Below are positions 63,286 to 64,000 of a stretch of 64,000 bases of DNA, in pieces (within the stretch, counting starts at the first letter, position 1; each line of letters begins with the position of its first letter). The DNA comes from Spirosoma telluris (GTDB lineage Bacteria; Bacteroidota; Bacteroidia; Cytophagales; Spirosomataceae). A program made the translations under genes and the position numbers. The DNA lies in the NCBI GenBank assembly GCA_003259005.1, contig QLII01000001.1:3178501-3242500 (forward strand). Reading direction: 5' to 3'. A model generated the notes under the pieces. It was not told where the DNA came from. It saw only the letters and a program-made list of their open reading frames with translations, and made no database searches.

Positions 63286-63866
63286 TTAGGCAGTTGTTGG
63301 TGGCATATAATGGTCTTCGTGCGTATAACCATACTCGGCTACTTTCTGGGCACGATACCGATATAACGATGGGTCGCTGGGTGCCCAGGTTGCTAACCCG
63401 TCTACATACCGATTGAACATACAAAAGGCGGCAGCAATCAACACGGTATCATGAATATCATGATCGGTAGCTCCTTCGGCACGGGCAGCCTCGACTTGTT
63501 CAGGAGTAACCGCCTTACCCCTTGCTGAACACTTCCAGCAAGGGTCAGTAGTGCTTTTAGTTTAGGGCTGATGCTGGCCGTTGCCGGGTCGCACTTGACC
63601 GATTGAACAAGACTCCAGTCATCGTCGCCGAGGTGCTGGCTGGCAACTGCTCCGTGAATAGTCTGACAAAAAAAACAGTCATTCAGCGATGAAACATACG
63701 TAGCAATCAACTCCCGTTCTCCTTCACTCAGTCCCGATTCAGGCCGGTGTGCGTTGGACCGTAGCAGTGCATTAACCAGATCATTGAGGGGGCGGGCTGT
63801 TTCAGGACTGAACGCCATTGGCCCCCGAATGCCGGGCAGTCCGGCGGGCAGTTCGATATGTGGCAT
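63286..63866 (-). CDS. AhpD-like carboxymuconolactone decarboxylase/peroxidase protein, one frame break
   Basis: Repaired length is 193 residues. ERELIATYVSSLNDCFFCQTIHGAVA holds the AhpD-type CxxC and His; PLNDLVNALLRS precedes it. A C-terminal extension after repair includes EQVEAARAEGATDHDIHD and ATWAPSDPSLY. Thiol-dependent reduction of peroxides (AhpD-like) or an alkylhydroperoxidase-related role is likely. Break at CCCC 63518-63521. First gene of the two-gene unit with DUF3179. Confidence 0.87.
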
Positions 63867-63908
63867 TGGTTAATTTGGTTAGGTTTATATAGAATGAAAT
63901 TTTTATTT

Positions 63909-63993
63909 CAACACAGAGGTACAGAGAACACAAAGTAAAAATGATTTAATTATAACGCGATTAGCTCTTTGTGTTCTCTGTGCCTCTGTGTTG
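63909..63993. repeat. intergenic word-hairpin (ACAGAGGCACAGAGAACAC vocabulary)
   Basis: Arms 63909-63935 and 63967-63993 pair over 27 bases with one mismatch and a 31-base loop. The words are those of the hairpin at 20.4 kb. It lies 43 bases before the AhpD-like start. Confidence 0.88.
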
Positions 63994-64000
63994 ACTATAG

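Overview
The window looks like chromosome of a Cytophagales bacterium (Bacteroidota) of the Spirosoma type. This rests on a CHU_C (type IX secretion, type B) sorting domain, a Bacteroidota-type LysRS, a FucP-like permease, FtsX permeases with a N-terminal prefix domain, NHL-propeller and 17-residue-bead surface proteins, sparse Shine-Dalgarno sites and many Sec- or lipoprotein-exported enzymes. I see no rRNA, tRNA, CRISPR array, insertion sequence or phage.

Layout. 1-9.7 kb: a partial NHL-repeat protein, a secreted sialidase-like protein, a very large two-module sialate O-acetylesterase and a SAM methyltransferase. 9.8-14 kb: an overlapping PfkB kinase/AGE epimerase pair, thioredoxin and ribBA. 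14-18.6 kb: a gliding-type secreted protein, YbaB, a glycosyltransferase, PspC and a cold-shock protein. 18.6-25 kb: lysS, then a sugar-catabolism set (zinc dehydrogenase, SDR, FucP-like permease) with a divergent AraC regulator. 25-31.5 kb: SPFH plus RHH pair, coaX, tsaB, S41 protease, rnpA and rpmH (core genes). 31.5-42.4 kb: M61 peptidase, GH130, amidase, di-haem peroxidase, MFS and SSS transporters with a coupled DUF6883/DUF4926 pair between them, VOC protein, AraC. 42.6-45.2 kb: a four-gene run (cyclophilin-like lipoprotein, hexapeptide acetyltransferase, cupin, CMD-CMD-ABM fusion). 45.4-54 kb: YihY, PadR, two tandem FtsX permeases, two VOC proteins and a tiny lipoprotein. 54-64 kb: GlgE, a PAP2-like protein with an outer-membrane partner, a RibD-C reductase, a bead-repeat surface protein, and a DUF3179/AhpD-like pair.

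Two window-wide patterns matter more than any single gene. First, about 42 single-base deletions, nearly all inside short G or C runs, break 24 genes, including essential ones (lysS, ribBA, tsaB). No compensating insertions were found, and putting one base back at each site restores a reading frame of exact length every time, so these are most likely sequence errors. I annotate such genes as whole CDSs and give the site of each break. Second, many intergenic gaps are filled from stop codon to start codon by long hairpins whose arms are made of short repeated words. Unlinked gaps share the same vocabulary of words in different order. A separate dispersed inverted-repeat family (core AATAGATTCTATTGTTTCTA) occupies gaps near 45.3, 54.1 and 56.4 kb, and perhaps 8.4 kb.
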